Shown here: piece by piece, positions 1 to 12,700 of the stretch
Layout: every line of letters begins with the position of its first letter
Numbering within the stretch: the stretch's first letter is position 1
Origin: Siphonodentalium dalli
Lineage: Eukaryota > Mollusca > Scaphopoda > Gadilida > Siphonodentaliidae
Reading direction: 5' to 3'
DNA length: 64,000 nt
NCBI GenBank assembly: GCA_032622095.1
Contig: CP136064.1
Span: 42,621,912-42,685,911, forward strand
Position numbers and translations under genes: made by a program
Notes under the pieces: model-generated
Database searches by the model: none
What the model was told of the DNA's origin: nothing
The model's input: the letters and a program-made list of their open reading frames with translations, nothing else

Positions 1-215
1 ATGCATTCTCTTATATATGCGAGGCGACCTATGGTCGACTCGCATATATAAGAGAATGCATTGGCACAGGGTATAACTGTAACTATCACAATGTGGTCAA
101 GGAGCCGGTTCCAATGATATCCATATTTGTATGGTTTTATTGAGACAGACCCCAAGATATTTTAGGCTGTTGAAGCTTTATTTGGCCGGTTTTGGCCGGT
201 TTGTTGGGTAAAGGG
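1..215 (+). mobile_element. TTAA-type hairpin MITE (family H1), left part cut by window
   Basis: It starts inside the second copy of the hairpin module (CCAATGCATTCTC...GAATGCATTGG at ~1-61). It then runs through the family body (tatcacaatgtggtcaaggag, ggctgttgaagctttatttg) to the right terminus GGGTAAAGGG followed by TTAA at 216-219. It is homologous to 17309-17699. Confidence 0.8.
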
Positions 216-499
216 TTAATGTTGTGTGATGCATGAAAATGTCGCCACATCCCTGCATGGGCAGACCAAAAGATCATTGAAATCTGATCTATTGTGACTA
301 AAGTAATAATATCCATCATCACTTTGGATGTGGGAGGGAAAAATATCACCCTAGGGGCCAGATATTTGGGCCGGACACGAGGCTTGCCAAGGGTGAGATA
401 TTTCCATACCCACATCCCAGGTCATGATGTATTATTTTTCTCCCAACCGAAGAACCTCATTCTGATTTCTCATTTTCTACCAGTTTGGCACATTTTAGT

Positions 500-1875
500 A
501 GATTCTTAACTGTACATCTGTGGTGAAATCTGAATCAATAATTGTAATTATAGTGGATAATTTCGGTATATACTGAAAAAACAAAGCGTGTTAATCGAAC
601 GAGCAGTGTTAACACATTTGAATGAAATCGACATGGCTAGTGAAAACGACATGGCTTTGTCACAACATTATCACACCTGGAATGAATTCCGATAAGAGGG
701 TTTTGATCTGATCTGTGTTTACCATGGAAAATGTCTCTTCCATAGGAAAAGGGGACATATTTCTGTTTACATGATAGAAGGAATGTAAGTTTAACGAGTT
801 CAGCAATTTATTGTAATGATAATAATTTACAGAAAGTTGAACTATTTCTTTCATCATTTGTGAAACGACTAATGTTTAAGAAATGTACAAAAGTACTGTA
901 TGTACTATTTGATTTGGGGAATTGGCCTTCCGTTTGATCGAATGTGTTGTACTCATAGTCGTTTAAAGTGTATTTTATGCAAGTCTGCATTTGTAAATGG
1001 ACTCATGATGAAGGCCCACCCCCTCTCTTGGTCACCATTGTTTTAGTTTACACAAAACTTTTAGAAGGCTCGTTAAAATAGTTTTGGCTCTCAATTAAGT
1101 ATGTAAATCAGTCACGTGGGTGGTGTGAGACAAGTCACATGGGGTGTGAGATAGGGAAATCTCAAATGGCTATCCCAAATGGACTGCCTGTGTTAAAATG
1201 TGTAGGGGTGGGAGAAATAGATATCCAAAGTAATAAATATTGAAATATGCCCAGACACATGGATGGATTTCTATACTTCAAACATCTAAACTTCATTTGT
1301 CGGGGATAATAAAATGATTGAACTGTTGAAGATGAAAGAAGAAGGCCAGGTTTTGTTCTACCACTTGGCAAATTTGCCAATGGCAAAATATTATTTCACT
1401 TGGTAAATAATTTGACAAGTGGGTTTTTAATTCTGTTTAAATGACTTTGGAAGTCACTAAGAAACCTACACAATTGAGAAAAGTTTGTTTGAGGCTGATA
1501 TAAGTAATATGTTTATAACTGGCTGTTCATTTCCCAAGCAAAACTACGCTACTTTGCATGAAACAGAAAAATTTAATGATAAAATAGTTTTTTTTAACAG
1601 TTAATTAACCCTCTTTGTCTGTTCAAGTTATGGAGTTCATGTGGGCAGTCATTGTAATAATGCATGTTAATGGCGACATTGTATTCCATGTATTTATGGT
1701 GATGGTTGCTGTTTTACGACCAAGGATTATAAGACAACATGTTTTAATCAGTTGAATGTTAAAGATGGATTCATTATATTAGTGGCTCTTTATGTCCCCA
1801 AAACTGATGCAGTCGAAATAATATGTATGCTTTGATGACAGAGACTTGTAATTTGTAACATTTCTACTTCGATAT
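500..1875. other. 3' flank of ZBBX, no gene seen
   Basis: AT-rich non-coding DNA. Near 1372-1430 short repeats of ttggcaaatttgccaa type occur and recur at 2410-2500, suggesting an old hAT-like element into which the H2 MITE (1877-2323) jumped. Its termini could not be defined. Confidence 0.4.
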
Positions 1876-1876
1876 A

Positions 1877-2323
1877 TGTGACCCGCCATATAAAATCCAG
1901 TCGTAAGTCGGGATTTTTTACCCTGTGCCAATGCATTCTCTTATATATGCGAGTCGACCATAGGTCGCCTCGCATATATAAGAGAATGCATTGGCCTAAC
2001 AATTTTAATAATTTTTTCTTGTATTCTTTAACAATTTTATAATTTCACCCATACAGAGCCCCAGACAAACATGAGCAGACAACACTCTTCTATATGATTC
2101 TATATATGTGTGGGGCTCCCTGCAGGGTAATGGATGTTTTTTATTTTATGTCCTAAAAATTGTAAGAAACATATATTTAAAAAAAATGATAAAAAATTGT
2201 TAGGCCAATGCATTCTCTTATATATGCGAGGCGACCTATGGTCGACTCGCATATATAAGAGAATGCATTGGCACAGGGTAAAAAAATCCCGACTTACGAC
2301 TGGATTTGATATGGCGGGTCACA
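1877..2323. mobile_element. TA-type hairpin MITE (family H2), intact
   Basis: The TIRs read TGTGACCCGCCATA at the left and TATGGCGGGTCACA at the right, with TA on both sides. TGTGACCC ends with TA duplication suggest a mariner-like or related TA-targeting transposase. It holds two copies of the 67-bp hairpin module near its two ends, pointing opposite ways, around a central ccctgcagggagcccc-type sequence. Confidence 0.85.
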
Positions 2324-2735
2324 TATGTTAATAATATTAACTTATCGAAATGATCTATTTTGTGTGTATAAATTAATGAATTTCACCTTCAAATGAGAAT
2401 TGTTCCTAAATTTGACTGTCATGTCAATTTGGCAAGTCATTTTGCAATTTGGCAAAGAAAACAAATTTCATTTGGCAAAGAATTTGGCAAGAGAAAATGT
2501 AAAGTACAAGTTTTCTGAATCTTAGATAGGAGTAAACATGAGTTACAAGTTATGAAACACTCAAATATTTATGTGATTAATTGACCTCAAGCATGAAATG
2601 TTGCAATAATAGGTTTTTCAAAAGTAATTTGATAAATGAGATATATGTTAATACACATTAAAACAAGAGCTGGCCTGGGCTCTCGCCCGGTGCATACCTC
2701 CATGTGGCATACTGCCTAGGGTGGGTATGTCTTAT

Positions 2736-3071
2736 CCCTTTACCCAACAGAACGGCCCTGTGCCAATGCATTCTCTTATATATGCGAGTCGACCATAGGT
2801 CGCCTCGCATATATAAGAGAATGCATTGGCTTAACACATTAAAAATTATTAAAAAAAATTTAGGCCAATGCATTCTCTTATATATGCGAGGCGACCTATG
2901 GTTGACTCGCATATATAAGAGAATGCATTGGCACAGGGCATAACTGTAACTATCACAATGTGGTCAAGGAGCCGGTTCGAATGATATCCATATTTGTATG
3001 GTTCTATTGAGACAGACCGAAGATATTTTAGGCTGTTGAAGCTTTATTTGGCCGGTTTGTTGGGTAAAGGG
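2736..3071. mobile_element. TTAA-type hairpin MITE (family H1), near complete
   Basis: The left terminus is CCCTTTACCCAACAG (target mutated to TTAT), and the right terminus is GTTGGGTAAAGGG followed by TTAA. Two hairpin modules are separated by a short AT-rich spacer (ttaacacattaaaaatt). The TTAA target and CCC terminus are piggyBac hallmarks. Confidence 0.82.
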
Positions 3072-3704
3072 TTAAGAGGACATCACAGGACTGTGATAAT
3101 TTACGATTGCATCAATATTTCCAGATAAATATGAAAAGCTCAATAACGGGGAATGCAAACAACACCGTTCGCACTTTGTTGAAAGCTCTACAATGATGAA
3201 CATCCATACCAAATTACATCAAGATCATAGAACCCATGGCTTAGATACTCAGGCAGACAGACAAAAAATCTACATTTCCTGATAAACAACGATGTTTAAC
3301 TCTTGAATAGAAACCCGAAAAAAAAAAAATGGTGAACATCCATACCAAATTTTATTGAGATCCGACAACCTGTAGTTGAGATATCTGCTAGGATGGATGG
3401 ATGGTGAGACAGACAGATGGACGGAGGACCGAACGCATGTAATCCAGTATTCCCACCATTTCCTTCGGTTCGGTCATGGGGTATAAAAATCATTTTTATG
3501 TTAACACTTCGCATCAATTGGCACTATAGTAATGATGTCAGTTTTTTTAATGATCGATAAAGTGGTGTGGGTGTGAGATGCATGTATTTCACATTCATGC
3601 ACATCTCACAAGGGCTGCCCATGTGAATATGTGTATGGGGTGGGAGAAATGTTATATTATATAGCAATATTTGAAGTATGAACAAACAATTAAGTCTATA
3701 AGTA

Positions 3705-3780
3705 TCATTTGAGAGCTCTGACGTCACATTCATCTTGACTATAAGGACTGTAACATGAGTCATCATCTAATTCTTCTTGC
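3705..3780 (-). CDS. ZBBX: ZBBX-like terminal coding exon 19
   Basis: Acceptor ttatttcag|GCAAGAAG. It encodes the acidic C-terminus [20 protein letters not shown] and RALK, followed by TGA at 3705-3707. The leading base completes an arginine codon from exon 18. I see no canonical AATAAA in the first 100 bases downstream, so the polyadenylation site is unassigned. Confidence 0.7.
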
Positions 3781-6700
3781 CTGAAATAATAAAAAGAATT
3801 TCAATTCTGACACAGACATGTATAATTATGGAGTGATTACATACATAAATGAAATTTGCAACGATTAATTAGTAATCAAAATTAATTGAAACAATGTGTG
3901 CACCTTTAGCATTGATGTTTATCAAACACATAGCCAAATGTAAATAAATTTGGAATCCAAAATAAAAATTATTACACAATTATAATTATTATTTACCCTG
4001 ACATATACATCAAGCACAGGTTTAGTGTTCTTGTCATTGTAGACTGATGTCCCCAGAGGGTAAATTTAGTGATGCTATACCGCATAGCGGGCTAGCATCA
4101 CTAAATTCACCCTCTGGGGACCTCATTCTACTTAGGCCTTATCTTCTCTGGAGGGTTTCTCTATTATCAGATTTCTATAGAAACTTCTTCACATAGATTC
4201 TATTTCTCTTTTAGATCAGTTTCTCTATATCCTCAAATTGGCAGACGACACATTGCATAATCGAGGTTCCCAATGGGTGTACATCACAATATTCACCATT
4301 TGGGAATTTTTTGAGGCCTGAAGACAAATTACCAAAGATGTAGTCAAAATAAGTCACTAAAACCGTATAGATGTCCTCAGGGCACCAAGCCTGAATTTAG
4401 TGTGTCTGACATTAGCAGAATGAGGTCCCCAGAGGGTGAATTTAGTGATGCTAGCCTGCTATGCGGGATAGCATCACTAAATTCACCCTCTGGGGACCTC
4501 ATTCTGGAAATGTCAGACACACAAATCTCAAGCTTGATACACATGCAGAATTGATGCTAAAATACCAAAACCCCATATATAGTATAGTGAGAAAACAAAC
4601 CACATGCTTGCTACATTGCAACAATAATCATTTGACATTCTTATTGGTCGTTCATGTCACAAAGTGACGTGTTATTATTTTGAGAACGGCAAACAATTCT
4701 GAACAACATTATATCGATTGTCTTCGTGTGACGTATATGAGCAATATCCATATGAGCAATGTCAATGCTTCATCTTGGGCATCGCTATGACACTTGCCAA
4801 TACCCATCTAGATGATATCTCCAGATGTTATCTAAGTTTACTACAATTTCATAAACCGAATAGCAGCTAAATAGCCAGCCAAATATAGAAAATTACTTCC
4901 ATTCAGCACCATTCATAGCACATGTGTCATAAAGTCCTTAACCCTTTCTATACTAAATACTCATTGAAATGTTCAGATAAATACTCATTGAAATGTTCAG
5001 ATAATAAGTTCAACAAACGACCATGGTCGTTTGTTGAACTTGTTATATGAACATTTCCCACCAATGAATAGGAATTCTTCTGCACTTTGAAGAGAGAGTG
5101 TAGTTTTCGGTTTGGTCGAAAGGATCGAGTGATCTTCTCCTTCACCCAGGCTAGTGTTGAAACGACTAGTGAATTTCATAGTCGACTAGTCGAGGCCCAA
5201 AAGTCACGTTGCGTCGACTAGTCAGTACCCGATATCAAAACTTTCAAACATAACATGGTACGGAAAATTCATCGTACATGGCGTACACTGATGACTGAAG
5301 CTTTGACTGTCTATTGCATAGCGCATTTCCCTGTATAGACACCAATTTATTTGGGAAATAATCAGCGTTTGAGTCTTCGTTTAGTCACGTGATCACCAAT
5401 AAACCGGTGCCGAGCGGTGTCACTATAAAATGTTCCGACTAAATACGCCCTATAGTATAGGCTACGTTGTAGAATACGATAGCCAGTTCTTATCATGTTC
5501 GATGCTATTTTATAAGAGCTTGGCTGTTGTCAATTTCATTCTTTCAATTAATAGTCGGGTCACTGTGTGTGTCTATAACACTGTCAATTCCGGGTGCCAC
5601 CAAAATGTTATACTTAACGTAACTTACGCGCAGTTAACACTGTTTATGCCGGAATCGATCTTGAAAACGTTATACATGTAACTAATACACTATGTTCCGA
5701 CTAGTCGACGGAAAAATTCAGAGTCGACGTTCTGACATTTCAGCGTCGACTACAGCTAGTCGATTAGTCGTTTCAACACTAACCCAGGCTGCACTTTGTA
5801 TTATCTGTCATCTGCTTATATATCCTGAACATCCCTCCAGATCAATAATAAACCCTTCCAGTGTATTCTTTTTTTTAACTGAGGGAGAATTCATTTAGTA
5901 TTACTATAAACTACAGAATAAAGAAGCAGGAGATAATAGCTATTAGTGATCATCAATATATCACCATGGAATGCAAGGAACAACACGTTTTATGAGAAGT
6001 GATCATTTAACATCTATAATACCATAGGTCCATATTAGGCAAAATAGATAAAAAATACTGTGTTATCAGAGACCTTTACCCATCGTATAAAGATGGCCTC
6101 ATAAAAAAGTTTATTTGCAGACAACTCAATTAACCCAATTTATCCATGATTAGAAATTTAGATAGGTTTTTGTTGATGATACAATGTATAAAAGGCACAA
6201 TATTGAAAAGAGAAATTCTTTAGAATTCTTGGAAAATTGTAGAATTCTAATCCATAAAATTAGCTATGCATCTGTTAAACAGACATGGTTAGTTCGAACC
6301 CCAGAATTATATAAATTATATTATTTGGTAAGAGGTATCTCAAAACATACCTACGTGGAAAATTTCTGATCAAATTTATTGAAATAGATAGCACTGATAA
6401 TATGTGTATATTGTTTGGTAAATTTGAGATCGTTTCTTTGTGCTGGTTCAAATTTTTTAATTAGCGGTGACATAAAAATTGTGCCTGTAGATAATTGGAA
6501 GAATATCTAGAGCTGTCTTCGTTTGAATACGTTTATCGTACGACATAATTTTGATAACTAAAATGAAGAGAAAGCAGTGCATGAAGTTTTTTAACAAGAT
6601 TCATCTTAAGATAACCCAATATACCTTTTCCGGACAGTCGCTTGTATTCTTTTTCCGATTCCAGAAATTATGAATTAAATGGCATACTATTTACTTGGGG

Positions 6701-9700
6701 TCAGATTATTGTGTTCGAAGTTTTTTTTATGACTTCATTGCGACTTTCTGGGACATATAATTCTTGTAGGAAGGTAGTTCAGGCATTAATTGATCTACTT
6801 CGAAAACAGAGAAAAATTCCAAAGGGAATATTATTAGGTGTATTTTGAAGCGCAATCCACCATGTGGCTTTAATTTCTATAATTCTTGGGGAAAATAACA
6901 TACAGTAATGCCCTAAATAATCGACTCCTTAACCACAGCAGAATTATGGGTATTTTTTCAGGATTTAGTCGGAAATATGGCTTGTTGCCATTCATCGTAA
7001 AGCTCTCACCGTGGTATATATAAGAGAATGCATTGGCTTAACACATATTAAAAATGATAAAATTAGGCCAATGCATTCTCTTATATATGCGAGGCGACCT
7101 ATATAAGAGAATGCATTGGCACAGGGCATAACTGTAACCATCACAATGTGGTCAATGAACCGGTTCCAATGATATCCATATTTGTATGGTATTAGTGAGA
7201 CAGACCAAAGATATTTTAGGCTGTTGAAGCTTTCTTTGGGGGTTTTTGGCCGTTTTGTTGGGTAAAGGGTTAAGGAGTCGATTATTTAGGGCATTAATGT
7301 AAGTCTGCCTCCCTCAATCCAAGTTTCCACATATAATGGCACTCTTTTGAAACTTGAAGCTGTGGTAAGTGATCAGATATAGATTCTCAGAGAGCAGCTA
7401 ACACTAACCTTAACTTAGAATCAATATCAAATCCACGATCTTTTGATTTGTGATAACTAATTTGTCCTACACTCGAGTTACTACTGCTGAGGTCACTGTC
7501 ACCTGAGTCGTCAAGCATGGTCATACGTGATATCTTACCATCAGCTGCAAGGAGATACTCAACTTCAGTTTAACTAGAGATGTGACTGTTCCAACGGAAC
7601 TAATGATACATTCACATCTACACTTGGGTTACAAACTACATAAATCTGCCAAACTCACAATTGCAGGCACACATGTTCACATGCTACATAATATATGCTA
7701 TAGCAGTGTAATGATTCTTTCTGAAGAATCATATCATGATATGTCTTAACAAATGTATCGCAATGTGCTTATTCCCACATTTGTCGACTGCATGTACACA
7801 GGGGCGCCGGAAGAGGGGGGCAGAGGGGGCAGCTGATCCCCCTGCCCTTGACCAAGGGGGGCGAGCGGGGGCAGGACTTGCCCTTTTTCTGGAGACTGAA
7901 AATGCTTTTTGTGTGTTTAATCTCGTGTTTTTTATAGCAAAATATGACTTTTTTGGTCCAAATACCACCAATTTCACAAGGAATATTAATTTTTTGTCAA
8001 TTTTATCACAAAACGGCCATAAAAAACGACAAATACCATTAAAATAGGGATTTTTGCCACAATGAATTTATGGTTATTTTCCCGAGTTTGCGGAGAAAAT
8101 GCCCTTTTTTGCGGAAAAGTGCCATTTTTGTAGGCTCTGCCCCCCCCCTGCCCTTGGATGCTTCCGGCGCCCCTGCATGTACATGTACAGTTCCTCAGTG
8201 GCTGTGAGTGGGAAATCTATCATTCAACACTAGAGTCCTACTACTAGTAAATCTAAAGGATAAATTCACTTGTTTCAGTGTGACTATATAACTTAGGAAT
8301 GGAATGCTATGCTATTAGAAACTAAAAATGCAAATATCATATACCAGGCCACCATTCATCACTGCGAGGTAAAATTTCAATAATTTTCAAGTCTGAAGTG
8401 AATTGTGATATACATATCCGGTCCTATCACAAGCTAAAATCGCGATACGTATCGTAACAGGGGTATATCATTACAGCCCGAACTGATGATAAATACCTGA
8501 GAAAGGAAGGAATTTTTCAAGAATAACAGGTTGCATCATGATGAACACACTGTCCCAGAGAGGCTTTTGATGCATCTCTCTTCCCAGTTACACTGTAGGG
8601 CTACTATTGCTAACAATTCAGGGATTGAAACTTAGTTATTACAGTGAATTGTGTCTTGCAATACAGTTCAATTTCAACACAATTTCCTAAAGCACAAAAT
8701 TATCTTTCAATGTGAGACATGTCAAAGGTTGCTATGGCCATATATATTCAGTCTCAGATATTCAAATTCAATTTTAATGAGAGACATTTTCATTTTGATA
8801 AAAAAAAAATTATGTTGAGATAGACAAAATTGCATTCACAGTTATGTGAATATGGTGAATGTTATTGCTAAAGTTGGTTATGGCACGACGTTACAGCCTG
8901 ATTCACGTGCTTGTGTGGTTCTGTATTTTTTACAGACCAATAGACTTTAATATCAAATAATTGTTTTGGCTTAAATAATATTTATTATCCTCAACTCCCA
9001 TTTCATTTGTACAACATGAGAATCGAATGTGAGTTCATGGATATAGACACATGTACAGGATCTAGCAAGAAGCAACCTAATGCTTTTGTTAACCTTTTCA
9101 TGATGGGAGCTGCGCTGGTGCAGCATTAAAGATCCTATACCAGTGCATTCTCTTATACATGCGAGTCTCCCATAGGCTTACACGGTCAAGGTAAATATTG
9201 TTAGGCCAATGCATTCTCTTATATATGCGAAGCTCCCCATGGTAGACTCTCATTTATAAGAGATCGGCTGATCTGTTCTAATAATAGCTTGTAATAATGT
9301 CACAAATTATTGTATGTATTTTACCAGAAAACTTTAAATAAAATCAATATTAATTGATAGAAGCATTTCTGGACCTATTTAGGGGTCTTCAATTCATTTT
9401 CGTTATTTTATATCCAGGAAACTATATAAAACGTTGTAGGAAGAGATAGACCATCTTTAAGCCATTCCTAATTACTGTCTGATTTGGTTAGTAATCTACT
9501 CAACATGATGAGAGGTTGAATTAAGGTTGTAGTATCAGTTGGGTTGTCATACATGATGTCACATGTCACTATCAGGATTGTGCTAGTGGGTTTAGGTGAA
9601 ATTACCACAGGCTAAAGTAATGTAATTGACCAAAATATTGCAAAAGGTGAGTAATAGAAGATGTAAGAATATGTTGCTGTGCATCTAAACACCCAATATA

Positions 9701-12700
9701 GTGTTTCATACAATTTTAACCCTTTGATAACTGAAAACTTGTTGATGGATAATGGTAGTTACAGGAATCCCATTGATTCATTTGTATCATTAGCTAATAA
9801 TTTCAGTCTAAGGCTGTTGTTGAACTTATTTTCTGAAGATCCCTATAATGAATCTGTTGGGGTTTCTCTGCCTATCGTCTGCTTATATGTGACCCGCCAT
9901 ATCAAATCCAGTCGGAAGTCGGGATTTATTTTACCCTGTGCCAATGCATTCTCTTATATATACGAGTCGACCATAGGTCGCCTCGCATATATAAGAGAAT
10001 GCATTGGCCTAACAATTTTTTATCATTTTTTTTAAATAAATGTTTCTTACAATTTTTAGGACATAAAATAAAAAAACATCCATTACCCTGCAGGGAGCCC
10101 CACACATATATAGAAGTACCTAGAAGAGTGTCGTCTGCTCATGTTTGTCTGGGGCTCTGTATGGGTGAAATTATAAAATTGTTAAAGAAAATGTGAACAA
10201 ATTATTAAAATTGTAAAAAATTGTTAGGCCAATGCATTCTCTTATATATGCGAGGCGACCTATGGTCGACTCGCATATATAAGAGAATGCATTGGCACAG
10301 GGTAAAAAAATCCCGACTTCCGACTGGATTTGATATGGCGGGTCACATATAGTCTGAACATCCAAACATCTGAAGAATGTCATTTTTCAGTATATGGTTT
10401 TAAAAGGACCCAAGGCACTCTCACAGTGGGCAAATGTGCAAAAATTATAAAGTCTGTAAAACATAACCACAAAGAAGAACATGGAGAAATATATCAACTT
10501 TTTTCTTATCTTCATTATTGATAGTTCTCCAATAACAAAATTTAAACCATTGATATGTAAACAAAACTGTTACAGTGATCTGTCAACAAACACTGCTAAT
10601 CATGTATTAAGTTTAAATATTTTAGTCTCAATATGATTTTCAGAATATTTTTCAATGCATTGACCTTTTTCCAATGTTTACAGTCAAGTTTGTATCTTAT
10701 TAGACACATTTGACTTTTATCGGTAATTCTACTGTTTACATAAATTGTAGAGAGTTATAAATAATGAAAATAAGAACAAAGTCAATGTATTTTTTCATGT
10801 ACTTGTTGATGATAGTTGTTTTACAGACATTTATGTTATTTTGCAGGATCCCCTTGGAAGGCCTTGAGTCCATATCTTTAAAGGAATGGGTGAATCTGTT
10901 CAGTTATCAAAGGGTTAGAGTTCATACTTGGTTATTTATTGTGCATTTTTCAGGTAGATACCTGTTAGTCTTTGCCAAATACCTGTTAGTCTTCCAGAGT
11001 TTGATGCCAGCTCATACTCTAGTGCATGTAGCGCTTCTTTGTCCTCTGAATGACGGTAATCTTTCTGACCATACATGTCATACATAGCCAGGTTTTCCCC
11101 CTTCATCTCTGTTAAACAAGGTAGATTTTTAGATGGAGGCAAACAATATAGATATGGCTGGACCGGATTTCTAAATTTTCTCCTTTCTTAACATATTACA
11201 TGGTTGCAGAAACTCTCAGTGGAACAAGAGATATTTCCAGAATTCAACTGACAGTAAGTGAAGAATAACCATACAGGTTATAGACCATAAAAATGTGTAG
11301 TGGATGCAAAATCTAACATGATTTTGTTTGCTACATGAACATGGATATGGATATTAATATAGGACAAAAAATACAGAAATCACAAAGATATTAACTAACA
11401 GAAATCACTAGTTTCAACCAGAAATAAAAGGCCACTAAGCCATACATCCCCTGAATAATGTGGCTTTATTTGACCAGTGTGTTTTTTTAGAAATGAAAAA
11501 TTTGATTCTGGGAACACTTAATGTATCAAACTTTGCTTCCAGCTGCCTCTGCTGTTAACACACCTAGTTTTATTAGACACCAGAATAATAAGTAAATTCT
11601 AAGTCTATGAATCCAAAATAATTGTGAAATTCTAATTCAACAAGGGTCATAACTCCAGTAAAAATGATTGGACCAATCCCAAATTGGAACTTGACCTGTA
11701 TTTTCATTTGAGCAATTCATATTCTAAATTTGAAAATAATCAGATAACTATAACTAAAGTGATCATCCAGAAACCAAATAATTTATAAGTCCATAACTCT
11801 AATCAACCAAATAATTTATAAGTCCATAACTCTAATCAACCAAATAATTTATAAGTCCATAACTCTAATCAACCAAATAATTTATAAGTCCATAACTCTA
11901 ATCAACCAAATAATTTATAAGACCATAACTCTAATCAACCAAATAATTTATAAATCCATAACTCTAATCAACCAAATAATTTATAAATCCATAACTCTAA
12001 TCAACCAAATAGTTTATAAGTCCATAACTCTAATCAACCAAATAATTTATAATCCATAACTCTAATCAACCAAATAATTTATAATCCATAACTCTAATCA
12101 ACCAAATAATTTATAATCCATAACTCTAAGAATCAACAAAATAATTTATAATCCATAACTCTAATCAACCAAATAATTTATAAGACCATAACTCTAATCA
12201 ACCAAATAATTTATAAGACCATAACTCTAATCAACCAAATAATTTATATCCATATAACTCTAAAGTGATCATCCATCAACCAAATAATTTATAAGTCCAT
12301 AACTCTAATCAACCAAATAATTTATAAGTCCATAACTCTAAAGTGATCATCCATCAACCAAATAATTTATAAGACCATAACTCTAATCAACCAAATAATT
12401 TATAAGTCCATAACTCGAAGAATCAACCAAATAATTTATAAGTCCATAACTCTAACCCTAACCCTAATCAAATAATTTATAAGTCCATAACTCTAATCAA
12501 CCAAATAATTTATAAGTCCATAACTCGAATCAACCAAATAATTTATAAGACCATAACTCTAATCAACCAAATAATTTATAAGTCCATAACTCTAATCAAC
12601 CAAATAATTTATAAGACCATAACTCTAATCAACCAAATAATTTATAAGTCCATAACTCTAATCAACCAAATAATTTATAAGTCCATAACTCTAATCAACC

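Noticed and set aside
2134-2943. Several open frames encoding near-identical peptides ([22 protein letters not shown])
   Set aside because: They are read-throughs of the palindromic hairpin module in MITEs, appear on both strands, and recur wherever the module occurs. They are not genes.
7736-8047. 103-codon plus-strand frame
   Set aside because: It spans the end and interior of the hAT-like MITE at 7799-8175 and has no coding character.
12440-12470. Interstitial telomere
   Set aside because: Only two to three CCCTAA units, derivable from the satellite unit itself (taactctaatc).
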